Shown: positions 8,600 through 16,722, counted from the first letter of the stretch. The stretch: DNA of 64,000 bases from Pseudoramibacter alactolyticus (GCF_050908235.1 NZ_CP194340.1); one strand, 5' to 3'. Notes: generated by a model from the sequence alone, not told the origin. Numbers and translations are program-made.

Positions 8600-9178
8600 A
8601 TGGCAAAACATAGTTTTGAATTCAAGAAGAAAGTTGTTTTAGAATATTTGGATGGCAAAGGAGGAACACCATATCTTTCTAAAAAATATGGACTGGGTTC
8701 TGACTCACAGCTGCGCAAATGGATTAAAGCATACAATGCGTTCGGTGATGAAGGATTAATGCGTTCTCGTAAACAAACAAAATACTCTTTCGAAAAGAAA
8801 ATTTTTGTTGTAGAGTTATATCTATCAAGTGAGATTTCATATCAAGACTTGGCGATTCAAGAAGGTATAAGCAATCCAAGTATGATTGCTAACTGGGTGA
8901 ACCGCTTTCGGGCTGCCGGTCCTGATGCTTTGAGACCTCGCAAGAAAGGTCGAAAGAAAACATTGGATAAACCTAAGATAGATATTAAAGCTCAGCAAGT
9001 TGAAGAAAGAATAGTTGATACAAGTGCAGAACATGTTAAAGAATTAGAGACTGAACTGCTTAAGCTAAGAATAGAGAATGCCTTTTTAAAAGAACTGAGG
9101 AGGCTGCGTTTAGAGGACGAGGCAAAAATGAGAGAACGGCGCTCGTCATCAAAAGCCTCCGAAGAGAGTTCAAATTAA
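8600..9178 (+). CDS. IS3-family transposase OrfA (helix-turn-helix)
   Basis: The 192-residue product has two helix-turn-helix repeats typical of IS150-type OrfA: MAKHSFEFKKKVVLEYLDG with GSDSQLRKWIKAY, and a second around QEGISNPSMIANWVNRF. A C-terminal leucine-heptad region (ELETELLKLRIENAFLKEL) matches the OrfA oligomerisation zipper. ATG 8600 is preceded by GGGAGG inside the left-end hairpin. It gives the DNA-binding part of the OrfAB transposase after a -1 frameshift. Confidence 0.93.
   Translation: MAKHSFEFKKKVVLEYLDGKGGTPYLSKKYGLGSDSQLRKWIKAYNAFGDEGLMRSRKQTKYSFEKKIFVVELYLSSEISYQDLAIQEGISNPSMIANWVNRFRAAGPDALRPRKKGRKKTLDKPKIDIKAQQVEERIVDTSAEHVKELETELLKLRIENAFLKELRRLRLEDEAKMRERRSSSKASEESSN
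9085..9091 (+). promoter_or_regulatory. Candidate -1 ribosomal frameshift site (T TTA AAA)
   Basis: In the orfA frame the codons TTA AAA preceded by T form the canonical slippery heptamer X XXY YYZ. The -1 frame is open from 9064 into orfB, so slippage here would produce an OrfAB fusion. A second, weaker candidate is A AAA ATG at 9124-9130. A downstream stimulatory structure was not established. Confidence 0.5.
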
Positions 9179-9201
9179 AAGACCTTCTCTCTTATACAGG
9201 T

Positions 9202-10020
9202 ATGCCTAAGGCAACATATATGTACTGGCAGAAAAGATTTGATAGAGAAGATCCTGACAAGAAAATCGAGGAGAAGATTCTTGAAATCAGAGAGACTCAC
9301 AAGGATTATGGCTACCACCGAGTGCTAGGCGAATTAAGAAATCAGGGCTGCTGTGTAAACAAAAAGAAAGGACAACGTATAATGCAAAAGTTAGGTTTAC
9401 AGGTTACATCATTCACTCGCAAGAGCCGTAAATACAGCTCATACAAGGGAAAAGTCGGAACGGTTGCTCCTAATCGTATAAAGAGACGATTTAACACACA
9501 TATCCCACACCAAAAGATTACAACAGATACTACGGAGTTTAAGTATTATGAGATAGCTTCTAAGGGACATATGACAATGCACAAGCTTTATCTTGACCCA
9601 TTCATGGATATGTGTAATGGCGAAATTATCAGCTTTGGAATAGCAAGGCAACCCTCAGCTAAAAATGTTATGGATGCATTGGAACAGGCTATTACAGTAA
9701 CATCTGATTGCCAATATCGAAGAACATTCCACTCTGATCAAGGTTGGGCATATCAGATGAAGGCATACTCGCATCGTCTCAATGAAGAAAGAATTTTCCA
9801 GAGCATGTCACGCAAAAGAAACTGTCATGACAACTCTGTTATGGAGAACTTCTTTGGTCTGCTTAAGCAGGAAATCTATTATGGCGTTGTTTACTATCGT
9901 TATGAGGCATTAAAGTCAGAAATCGAACGATATATAAAATATTACAATGAACAACGAATTAAAGAAAAACTAGGATGGATGAGTCCTGTGCAATACAGAC
10001 TTAGCCTCTTAGCTGCATAA
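9202..10020 (+). CDS. IS3-family transposase OrfB (DDE integrase domain)
   Basis: The 272-residue frame has the rve-type catalytic core: first Asp in TTDTTEFKY, second Asp in FHSDQGWAYQ, and the Glu in NSVMENFFGLLKQE, ending with IKYYNEQRIKEKLGWMSPVQYR. An N-terminal HTH_21-like part reads KDYGYHRVLGELR. ATG 9202 is the first methionine, but the frame continues upstream to 9064 with conserved coding (ALVIKSLRREFKLKDLLSYTG), so the active protein is probably the frameshifted OrfAB fusion. All catalytic residues are present. Confidence 0.93.
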   Translation: MPKATYMYWQKRFDREDPDKKIEEKILEIRETHKDYGYHRVLGELRNQGCCVNKKKGQRIMQKLGLQVTSFTRKSRKYSSYKGKVGTVAPNRIKRRFNTHIPHQKITTDTTEFKYYEIASKGHMTMHKLYLDPFMDMCNGEIISFGIARQPSAKNVMDALEQAITVTSDCQYRRTFHSDQGWAYQMKAYSHRLNEERIFQSMSRKRNCHDNSVMENFFGLLKQEIYYGVVYYRYEALKSEIERYIKYYNEQRIKEKLGWMSPVQYRLSLLAA

Positions 10021-10022
10021 AA

Positions 10023-10056
10023 ATTGCGTAACAGATATCAAAATCTGTTACGCAAT
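10023..10056 (-). terminator. Hairpin at the IS right end, terminator on the minus strand
   Basis: A perfect 14-bp stem (ATTGCGTAACAGAT, 10023-10036, with 10043-10056; loop ATCAAA) follows the orfB stop. On the minus strand it is followed by TTTTT, so it should stop antisense transcription entering from the symporter gene. On the plus strand it is followed by AAAAG and is not a good terminator. Confidence 0.65.
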
Positions 10057-10119
10057 AAAAGTCTAACTTTTGGGGGGCACATCATAAGTTTAGCCTCTTT
10101 TTATAACTTGATTCAAACA

Positions 10120-11539
10120 TTATTGAATGTGCAACAAATTTAAAATGCCGGCCGACTGCAAAAACAACGCAAACATAATAATCGGCGCGACGTATTTCAC
10201 CATCACGATATAAATACGCTGCCGTCTAAAATGTTCCCCATTGAGTTCCATTTCATCAATAACGTATTTAGGCCCAATTACCCAGCCGATCAAAATGCAG
10301 GAAAGCAGCGACGTGATCGGCATCAGGAAACTATTGGATACATAATCGGCGAGGTCTAAGAGTTGTCCGACCGAACCGTTGGGAAGCTTCAGTTCAAAAT
10401 AAAAAACGGTATAGCCAAGGCAGATGATGAGAGTCATCCCCAGATAGACCGTTCCCAAAATCAATGTCACTTTTTTGCGGGAGGCATTGAAGATTTCCAT
10501 GCAGTTCGCAACCAGGGTTTCCAGCACCGAAATGCAGGATGTCATTGCCGCAAAGGCCACCATCACAAAAAAGACACCGCCGACAATCGGCCCTGCAACG
10601 CCCATTTCCGCGAAGACTTTGGGCAAAGAAACAAAAATCAGGCTCGGCCCGGCTGCCATTCCCTTAACACCGGAAAAAACATAAATCGCCGGAATGATCA
10701 TCATGCCTGCCAAAAAAGCCACCACCGTATCAAAAATTTCAATCAAATTGATCGACCGATTGAGATCCACATCTTTTTTAACATAAGAGCCATACGTAAT
10801 CATGATCCCCATGGATACCGACAGCGAAAAGAAAAGCTGGCTCATCGCATCCAACAAAATCTGCATGAAACGGCCAAACGTCATCCCTTTAAAATTGGGA
10901 ATCAAGTAAACACCCAATCCCTGCATGCCTGTCCGCACTGAGCCATTACCTGTTTTGTGCGATAAGGTCAGTGAAAAAACAGCGATTACCAGAATCATCA
11001 CGAACAGAGCGGGCATCACCCATTTAGAAAATTTTTCGATTCCATTCTCAACTCCGCGATATACGATCACCAATGGTTAAAAGCATGAAGATCAGCCCGT
11101 AAACAACCGGAGAAATCGGTGCTGTGATAAAGCTTGTAAAATAAGTATCCGCCGCTGCCGCTTTTCCCGCACCGGTTAAATAGACAATGATATATTTTAA
11201 AATCCACCCGCCGATCACTGCATAATAGGTCATGATAATGGCCGGCACAGCAAAGGTGATTTTCCCCAAAAATCCCCAGCCTCTTTTTACCTGATCATAG
11301 GCTTGAATGGATGATTTCTGAGTTTTTCTGCCAATGCCAATATCATTAGTTAAAAGCGTAAAACCAAAGGTCAGCACCAAAATCAAATAAATAATCAAAA
11401 AAACGCCGCCGCCGTCCTTTGCTGCCAAATAAGGGAAACGCCAAATATTGCCGACCCCAACAGCCGATCCGGCAGCTGCCATCACAAAGCCCAGCTGTCC
11501 AGAAAAGCCGCCTTTTTTGCTTTTCTTTTTTTCGTCCAT
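10120..11539 (-). pseudogene. SLC6-type sodium-dependent transporter, broken by a one-base frameshift
   Basis: Two frames together make one neurotransmitter:sodium symporter (LeuT/MhsT fold). The N-terminal part (11539-11048) has the sodium-site motif AAAGSAVGVGNIWRFPYLAA behind AAAGGAG and continues to LIFMLLTIG; the C-terminal part (11073-10120) continues VIVYRGVENGIEKF. Removing one C of the pair at 11070-11071 restores a frame that aligns without gaps to LLTVLVIAAGVQKGIERI in the intact paralog at 12773-14152. The break lies at the start of about the fifth membrane segment, so neither part should transport. A sequencing error is the alternative. Confidence 0.85.
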
Positions 11540-11651
11540 AGATACTCCTTTACTCCTTTTGACTTCTTTCTTATATGCTTTAAGATTTTTTTAATTATAG
11601 CATAGGTTTTCTTCCTCGAAAAGTTTCTTTTTAATAAATAATTATTGACAA

Positions 11652-11680
11652 TTGACTTTTATCTACTGATCCATTATTAT
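11652..11680 (+). promoter_or_regulatory. Promoter candidate for the DUF4854 lipoprotein
   Basis: TTGACT and TATTAT separated by 17 bases, 35 bases before the start codon, in a very A/T-rich stretch. Confidence 0.55.
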
Positions 11681-11714
11681 AAAAATAATTAATCATTATT
11701 AAAGGAGCATTATC

Positions 11715-12128
11715 ATGAAAAAAAGACTACTCCAAGTGGTTACTTTGTGTCTGATTCTAACAGCATTTGTCGGCGTCCTCACAGCCTGCGGTGCCTCAAC
11801 TTTGGAAGAAGCTGTCAGCAAGGACAAATCAGTTCAAAAAGAACTCGATCGTGTTGGCAAAAAAAATAATATGGATATCAACATTAAAGATAACCTTGTA
11901 ACCTATGTCTATCACTACGGTAGCGACGTCAGCGAAGATAGCAAAAGTTTATACACCAGCAGTTTTGAATCTGCTTTTACCCAGGAAAAGAGTACCTTTG
12001 TCAACCTGATCAAGGAATTAGAAGATAAAACCGATATCTCCGGAATCAAAATGAAAATCGTCGTAAAAGATAAAAGCGGTGACACACTCTATAATATCAC
12101 CTATGACAACAAAGGAATTGTCAAATAG
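11715..12128 (+). CDS. DUF4854-type lipoprotein
   Basis: The 137-residue product has a lipoprotein signal peptide: KKR, a hydrophobic core, and the lipobox LTAC with the lipidated Cys near residue 25. The mature part (TLEEAVSKDKSVQKEL, INIKDNLVTYVY, FESAFTQEKSTFVNLIKELE, MKIVVKDKSGDTLYNITYDN) resembles the DUF4854 family of small Firmicute lipoproteins, whose function is unknown. ATG 11715 has AAAGGAG nine bases upstream. It is monocistronic, between the two SLC6 paralogs and divergent from the broken one. Confidence 0.8.
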   Translation: MKKRLLQVVTLCLILTAFVGVLTACGASTLEEAVSKDKSVQKELDRVGKKNNMDINIKDNLVTYVYHYGSDVSEDSKSLYTSSFESAFTQEKSTFVNLIKELEDKTDISGIKMKIVVKDKSGDTLYNITYDNKGIVK

Positions 12129-12129
12129 C

Positions 12130-12645
12130 ATCCATCACACCCACCCTTCCAAAGGGTAGTTTGCTCCAGGGCAATAAGCCATGGGATACCAGGCCAGCGT
12201 CTCAAGGCGCTGGCTTTCTGTTTCGGCCATGAGGATCATGCTCTCGCATTCTCTTCATAGCTCCGTTCAAACCATACTGCTCTGTCGCTACTCCTTAAGG
12301 GATATTGGTATTACTTAACCTCTTAACCCTTGATAAGGGCACTTTTCCTTTTTAAATATCCCATAAACGAAGAAATACTCATCTTCGGTGGGATACTCAC
12401 CAGCTTATATATGATCCGGCATCAGATGCTCCTCCAGATTTCCTCACCTTTATAACCACATAACTGTTTGAGGATATCTTTTATATCCGCCTTATGTAGA
12501 TTATTTTTCGTTTATCCTTTGATGTGAAGACGATAGATAGAATATTCGCACATCCATTTCCGCAATAGCCTGAACAACTTTATTGTATATCAGAAAAGTA
12601 ATTTTTTGTATAACAAACGTCGCGCACCCGCATAGCGGGTCGTTA
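12130..12645 (-). mobile_element. Decayed IS200/IS605-family element
   Basis: A 515-base gene-free stretch carries, on the minus strand, the remains of an IS200-type tnpA plus hairpins of the kind that mark IS200/IS605 ends: ACCCGC-ATA-GCGGGT at 12626-12640 upstream of tnpA (left end) and ACCCTT-CCA-AAGGGT at 12143-12157 (right end). A further 7-bp stem (12193-12199 with 12208-12214) lies near the right end, where elements of this family encode the guide-like omega RNA. No full tnpB is present. The exact ends are uncertain. Confidence 0.65.
12323..12547 (-). pseudogene. IS200-type transposase TnpA remnant
   Basis: Translated with frame changes, the minus strand gives ILSIVFTSKDKRKIIY, then ADIKDILKQLCGYKGEEI, then MPDHIYKLVSIPPKMSISSF followed by MGYLKRKSALIKG and a stop. 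These match, in order, the IS200 TnpA pattern (YHIVFTPKYRRK, the ADIG-ILR stretch, PDHIHMLVSIPPK, SSFMGYLKGKS). The second His of the HUH metal site is replaced by Tyr (HIY for HIH), at least two frameshifts are present, and the C-terminal part with the nucleophilic Tyr is gone. It is inactive. Confidence 0.75.
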
Positions 12646-12713
12646 ATATTTCGTGCATATTCTTTTCTCTGATGAGAATCTCACACCCACTCAACTGGGT
12701 CGACCCACAATTT

Positions 12714-12757
12714 AAAAGAGCCCCATTTCAGATTTGTTTTGAATGGGGCTCTTTTTT
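12714..12757. terminator. Bidirectional terminator
   Basis: AAAAGAGCCCCATT pairs with AATGGGGCTCTTTT across a 14-base loop, with A- and T-runs on both sides. It lies 16 bases past the stop of the intact SLC6 gene (minus strand) and would also stop plus-strand transcripts from the lipoprotein gene. Confidence 0.85.
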
Positions 12758-12772
12758 GCTGGGTTTGTTTGC

Positions 12773-14152
12773 TTACATCGAAATAATCCCAAATACATTG
12801 AGTAGTGAACTCACCAAGATGATCGTCAAAAAAAGAATACAAAAATATTTGATAAATAAATTGTAAATACGCTGACGTTTAAAAGTCGATGTAATCTTGA
12901 CTTCTGCCGCAATTTGATCAAGTGTCACAGACTTCAAAATTAAGATACAGGTTGCAATGGCCGCGATCGGCATCATCACTGAATTGGTCAGGAAATCAAA
13001 GAAATCCAAAAAGTCCATGCCAATGATGGTTATATGGCTGAGGACATTGAAACCAAGAGACGACAAGGACCCTAAAACCACCATGATAAACGTCACTAAA
13101 ATCGTCGCACGAATTCTTCCCCAACCAAGTTCATCTTCAAAAGTTGACACCGCAGATTCGGCCAATGCAATCGAACTGGTAAGTGCCGCCAAAAGCACCA
13201 GCAGGAAGAAGGCAATGCCAGCCGGCGTTCCCAAACCCATGCTACCAAAAACCTTCGGCAATGTAATAAACATTAAAGACGGTCCCGCTTTTAAAACCTT
13301 AGGATCACCGCCCGAGAAAGCAAAAACTGCCGGAATAATCATCAACCCAGCCAAAATGGCAATCGCCGTATCGAAGAATTCAACTTGAGTCGTCGATTTT
13401 TCAATATCCATATCATGACCCATATAGGAGCCAAACGTGTATAAGATCCCCATCGCGATTGAAAGCGAATAGAACATCTGCCCCATAGCAGATACGACCG
13501 TCATCCATGAAAAGTTTTTAAAATTGGGAATTAAAAAATATTTAACCCCAGCCATTGCACCAGGACGTGTTATTGAATAGATTGCTACCAAAATACCTAA
13601 AACAACCAATACGGGCATACCAATTTTGGAAATGCGTTCAATTCCTTTCTGAACACCGGCTGCGATAACCAACACTGTTAATAATGTAAAGATTAAAAAA
13701 TAAATTTCAACCGGCAAACCGTGACCGATAAATCGCGCGAAATAATTATCGGATGCCATGGCCTGGGTATGCCCTTGAAAATAACCGACTAAATATTTGA
13801 CGACCCATCCCCCGATGACCGAATAATACGGCACGATCAGCATCGGAACGATCGCATTGATCCAACCGCCAAAACGATGGGCTCCGGAGCGGCCAAAATA
13901 TTTAAAAGCGCCGACCGGGCTTTTACCGGTCATTCGCCCTAAAGCCGTTTCAGACATAATCATGGTATAACCAAAGGTATATACCAAAATTAAATAGACG
14001 AATAAAAAAATCCCACCGCCGTATTTCGCTGCAAGATATGGGAATCTCCAGATATTTCCCAATCCAACGGCCGAACCGGCTGCAGCCATCACAAAACCGA
14101 TTCGACTGGAAAAGCTACCGCGCTTATTTGCTTGATTACTTGTTTTTTCCAA
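12773..14152 (-). CDS. SLC6-type sodium-dependent transporter
   Basis: The 459-residue membrane protein belongs to the neurotransmitter:sodium symporter family (LeuT, MhsT, TnaT), which takes up amino acids with sodium. The first helix carries the unwound sodium/substrate site AAAGSAVGLGNIWRFPYLAA. About 11 hydrophobic segments can be seen, as in MhsT-like bacterial members that lack TM12. The substrate cannot be told from sequence alone. The start is TTG 14152, with GGAGG about 12 bases upstream. It is a close paralog of the broken gene at 10120-11539 and is followed by a strong terminator. Confidence 0.9.
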   Translation of the reverse strand: MEKTSNQANKRGSFSSRIGFVMAAAGSAVGLGNIWRFPYLAAKYGGGIFLFVYLILVYTFGYTMIMSETALGRMTGKSPVGAFKYFGRSGAHRFGGWINAIVPMLIVPYYSVIGGWVVKYLVGYFQGHTQAMASDNYFARFIGHGLPVEIYFLIFTLLTVLVIAAGVQKGIERISKIGMPVLVVLGILVAIYSITRPGAMAGVKYFLIPNFKNFSWMTVVSAMGQMFYSLSIAMGILYTFGSYMGHDMDIEKSTTQVEFFDTAIAILAGLMIIPAVFAFSGGDPKVLKAGPSLMFITLPKVFGSMGLGTPAGIAFFLLVLLAALTSSIALAESAVSTFEDELGWGRIRATILVTFIMVVLGSLSSLGFNVLSHITIIGMDFLDFFDFLTNSVMMPIAAIATCILILKSVTLDQIAAEVKITSTFKRQRIYNLFIKYFCILFLTIILVSSLLNVFGIISM

Positions 14153-14229
14153 ACGATAATGCCTCCATTATAATTGTAAATTTTGTTGCGAAATGATTGC
14201 GCAGTCTCACAACGGCACAAGTTCCAATT

Positions 14230-14258
14230 ATTATACACTTAAAATTTACTGAAAGCAA
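14230..14258 (-). promoter_or_regulatory. Promoter candidate for the intact SLC6 gene
   Basis: On the minus strand TTGCTT and TATAAT are separated by 17 bases, about 78 bases before the TTG start. Confidence 0.6.
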
Positions 14259-14267
14259 TACGTACCC

Positions 14268-15185
14268 TTATTGATGCATCACATGCCACAGCGTTCGTAC
14301 GGCCTCTTCATAACGAGGATATTGCCGCATGAAAACGCGAATGCGATCCAATGTTTCTATCACCAATTGGTCCATTCGGTGAAATGCGTGACCAAACGCA
14401 AAATCACTCTTTGCAGCATTCAAAAAGTCAAAGGCTTTTTTCTCCGGCACATCCCCTTTATCGGATGCGCTGTCATTGAGTGCTCGTTCATAAGCCTTTG
14501 AATCAAAGGTCGATACCATTTTCACCTGTTCATTCAATGCCAATTGAAAAATCGTAATAATTGTTTCGGCAATGGCGTTTTCATCATCATCGTTATCAAC
14601 GCCCGTTTCAACAATTTGCCATTGCCGGTCAATCAGTTTTTGAAACGCCGCTACATCCGCATCTGTGTAAAGTGCCTTCATCATTCTGATTTGTTTTTTA
14701 GTTGCTTTCATAATTTTTTCTCCTGCGATTATCGGTTCAAAACATCTACCAATTGCCAGAGGTGATAGCAAAAAGCCAACGGTCCCGGCAAAATCATATC
14801 CACGCCGCCATCGATCAATACTTCCCTGATTCGTTTTTTTTTTCAAGGAAATATCCCATTTCCGGTGTTCCAATTCATCCAGCGTTAAAGGATACGGTGC
14901 GCACTCCAAAGCCTTGTCCCGATTTTGTTCCTTTAAAACTCGCGGTGAGGCAACGAGGTAAAATCCCAATCTGTGCAACTGATTCAGCAAGGTTTCCCTT
15001 GAAACCGTATAAATAACGGCCAATGACGCAATACTCGGATATATGCGAACAGACTGAACTGATGTCAGATTTTTAATTTGCCGCCCCATCTCGGTCACGC
15101 GGGCACGGTATTTTCGATTTCTCTGATCAATGATCAGTGTAATCCGCATACGTTTTTGGGTTTCGTGAATAATATTAAAATTCAT
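14268..15185 (-). CDS. HMA2-like domain fused to an unknown helical domain
   Basis: The 305-residue product starts at ATG 15185 behind AAAGGAGG. Residues 1 to about 80 (FNIIHETQKRMRITLIID, VQSVRIYPSIASLAVIYT) resemble the degenerate heavy-metal-associated domain found ahead of some P-type ATPases and in stand-alone HMA2 proteins; the CXXC metal site is absent. Residues about 125-150 are charged, and 128-148 of the mature numbering include one hydrophobic stretch (FAGTVGFLLSPLAIG). From residue 159 the protein is a soluble helical region with no family I recognise. An internal ATG at 14711 has its own AGGAG site, so the C-terminal 147 residues may also be, or once have been, a separate gene. 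Confidence 0.6.
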   Translation of the reverse strand: MNFNIIHETQKRMRITLIIDQRNRKYRARVTEMGRQIKNLTSVQSVRIYPSIASLAVIYTVSRETLLNQLHRLGFYLVASPRVLKEQNRDKALECAPYPLTLDELEHRKWDISLKKKTNQGSIDRWRRGYDFAGTVGFLLSPLAIGRCFEPIIAGEKIMKATKKQIRMMKALYTDADVAAFQKLIDRQWQIVETGVDNDDDENAIAETIITIFQLALNEQVKMVSTFDSKAYERALNDSASDKGDVPEKKAFDFLNAAKSDFAFGHAFHRMDQLVIETLDRIRVFMRQYPRYEEAVRTLWHVMHQ

Positions 15186-15231
15186 GAAGCCTCCTTTAAA
15201 GTGTCTTTGTGACAAATTATAGCACATAAAA

Positions 15232-15262
15232 AAGTCCTCTTTAGAATTAAAGAGGACTTTTT
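15232..15262. terminator. Terminator of gdhA
   Basis: A perfect 12-bp stem, AAGTCCTCTTTA (15232-15243) with 15248-15259 and loop GAAT, has T-runs on both strands. It lies 28 bases past the gdhA stop and just before the HMA-like gene. Confidence 0.88.
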
Positions 15263-15289
15263 GTTTCTTCAATCTTGTCGAATTTGTCT

Positions 15290-16624
15290 TTACACAATAC
15301 CCTGAGCGGTCATCGCATCGACAACTTTCTCAAAGCCAGCGATATTGGCACCTGTTACAAAATCGCCTTCCCTGCCATAACGTTTCGCCGCATCGGCAAC
15401 CTTGGCGTAAATCCCGACCATAATGTCTTTAAGCTTAGCATCCACTTCTTCGAAGGTCCAGCTCAAACGTTCGCTGTTCTGAGTCATTTCCAAGGCGGAA
15501 GTCGCCACCCCGCCGGCGTTAGAAGCTTTCCCGGGCATAAAGGCAACGCCATTGCTCTGCAGATACTGTGTCGCTTCAATGGATGTCGGCATGTTGGCTC
15601 CTTCAGCCACCAGCTTAACACCATTAGCGACCAAAGTTTTGGCATCGTCAATGAGCAATTCGTTCTGAGTTGCACAAGGCAACGCCAAATCGCACGTGAT
15701 GGCCCAAATGCCCTTGCCTCCAGTATAAGTCGCGGAAGCTACCCGATCGGCATATTCTTTGATGCGGCCGCGGTGCACTTCTTTAATATCCTTAACAATA
15801 TCGAGCTGGATACCTTCCGGATCATAAACATAGCCGTTGGAGTCGCTCAGCGCAACGACCTTGCCGCCCAATTGCTGAACTTTTTCAGTCGCATAAATAG
15901 CCACGTTGCCGGAGCCAGAAATCACAACCGTTTTATTCTTCAAATCGTCATTCTGATGCTTAAGCATTTCTTCAACAATATATACCAGGCCATAGCCGGT
16001 TGCTTCCGTTCTGGCTAAGGAGCCACCCCAAGTCAAGCCTTTGCCGGTCAAAACTCCTTCATATAAGCCTTTGATGCGTTTATACTGGCCGTATAAGAAA
16101 CCAATTTCGCGCCCGCCGACACCAATGTCACCAGCCGGAACATCCTGATCCGCACCGATATATTTGCATAACTCGGTCATAAAGCTCTGGCAGAAACGCA
16201 TCACTTCAGCATCAGATTTACCCTTAGGATCGAAATCCGAACCGCCTTTGCCACCGCCGATCGGCAGGCCAGTCAACGAATTCTTAAAGACCTGTTCAAA
16301 GCCGAGAAATTTTAAAATGCCACGTGTAACGGTCGGGTGAAAACGCAGGCCGCCTTTGTAAGGTCCGATCGCTGAATTGAACTGAACGCGATAGCCTTTA
16401 TTGACCTGAACCTGACCCTGGTCATCAACCCACGGCACACGGAAGGAGACAATTCTTTCCGGTTCCGTTAATCTTTCCAGCAAAGCCGCTTTACGGTATT
16501 CTTCCTCATGCTGTTCGATGACAATAGACAAAGAATCCAAAACTTCTTTTACCGCCTGATGAAATTCAGGTTCTGCCGGATTTTTTTCGACGACGCGATT
16601 ATAAATCTCTTCTACATATGACAT
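15290..16624 (-). CDS. gdhA: Glutamate dehydrogenase (hexameric, probably NADP-specific)
   Basis: Interconverts 2-oxoglutarate plus ammonia and glutamate. The 444-residue protein has the small hexameric family layout: the substrate region GPYKGGLRFHPTV, the catalytic lysine motif PIGGGKGGSDFDPKGKSD, and the Rossmann signature VISGSGNVAIYA. Length and motifs match the GdhA (S50-I) class often specific for NADP(H); coenzyme choice is inferred. ATG 16624 follows AGGAGG. It is a single-gene unit with its own promoter, twin dyads and terminator. Confidence 0.96.
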   Translation of the reverse strand: MSYVEEIYNRVVEKNPAEPEFHQAVKEVLDSLSIVIEQHEEEYRKAALLERLTEPERIVSFRVPWVDDQGQVQVNKGYRVQFNSAIGPYKGGLRFHPTVTRGILKFLGFEQVFKNSLTGLPIGGGKGGSDFDPKGKSDAEVMRFCQSFMTELCKYIGADQDVPAGDIGVGGREIGFLYGQYKRIKGLYEGVLTGKGLTWGGSLARTEATGYGLVYIVEEMLKHQNDDLKNKTVVISGSGNVAIYATEKVQQLGGKVVALSDSNGYVYDPEGIQLDIVKDIKEVHRGRIKEYADRVASATYTGGKGIWAITCDLALPCATQNELLIDDAKTLVANGVKLVAEGANMPTSIEATQYLQSNGVAFMPGKASNAGGVATSALEMTQNSERLSWTFEEVDAKLKDIMVGIYAKVADAAKRYGREGDFVTGANIAGFEKVVDAMTAQGIV

Positions 16625-16653
16625 TTAAAACTCCTCCTGAAAACTTCTATACC

Positions 16654-16722
16654 CATTGTCCCAATGAACAATGTATACAAATTTAACGTGATCTCATTAT
16701 AGCGATAAGCATTGGGACAATC
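16654..16722. promoter_or_regulatory. Twin dyad sites flanking the gdhA promoter
   Basis: ATTGTCCCAATG (16655-16666) and its exact reverse complement CATTGGGACAAT (16710-16721) are 55 bases apart. Each is itself a small palindrome (CATTG-TCC-CAATG at 16654-16666). One copy overlaps the -35 region, the other lies in the untranslated leader. This looks like a pair of operators for one dimeric regulator; the pair could also form a long hairpin in DNA. Confidence 0.6.

Larger units (their letters stand above)
8544..10081 (+). mobile_element. IS3-family (IS150-type) insertion sequence, about 1.54 kb
   Basis: The element has two overlapping-frame ORFs (orfA, orfB) and imperfect terminal inverted repeats: TGTACCGACCCCCAAAAGTT on the left and the reverse complement of a TGTGCCCCCCAAAAGTTAGAC end on the right (shared core CCCCAAAAGTTAGAC). 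Both ORFs are uninterrupted and all DDE residues are present, so it looks transposition-competent. Its codon use is more A/T-rich than the flanks. I see no clean target duplication: the bases next to the ends are TAT on the left and TCA on the right. It sits in the loop of the rqcH terminator. Confidence 0.93.
8522..10101. terminator. Bidirectional terminator of rqcH, split by an IS element
   Basis: AAAAGAGGCTAAACT (8522-8536) directly after rqcH is the exact reverse complement of AGTTTAGCCTCTTTT (10087-10101) beyond the IS element. Joined, they would form a 15-bp stem with A- and T-runs on both sides, a classic two-way terminator between rqcH and the converging symporter gene. The insertion leaves the arms 1.5 kb apart, so the hairpin is effectively lost. 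Confidence 0.85.

Noticed and set aside
8538..10086. Target-site duplication of the IS3 element
   Set aside because: The bases next to the two ends (TAT and TCA, or longer) do not match at 3 to 5 bases, so no duplication is claimed.
16654..16722. Inverted repeat at gdhA as a transcription terminator
   Set aside because: The arms are 43 bases apart and no T-run follows; the position around a promoter fits operators better.
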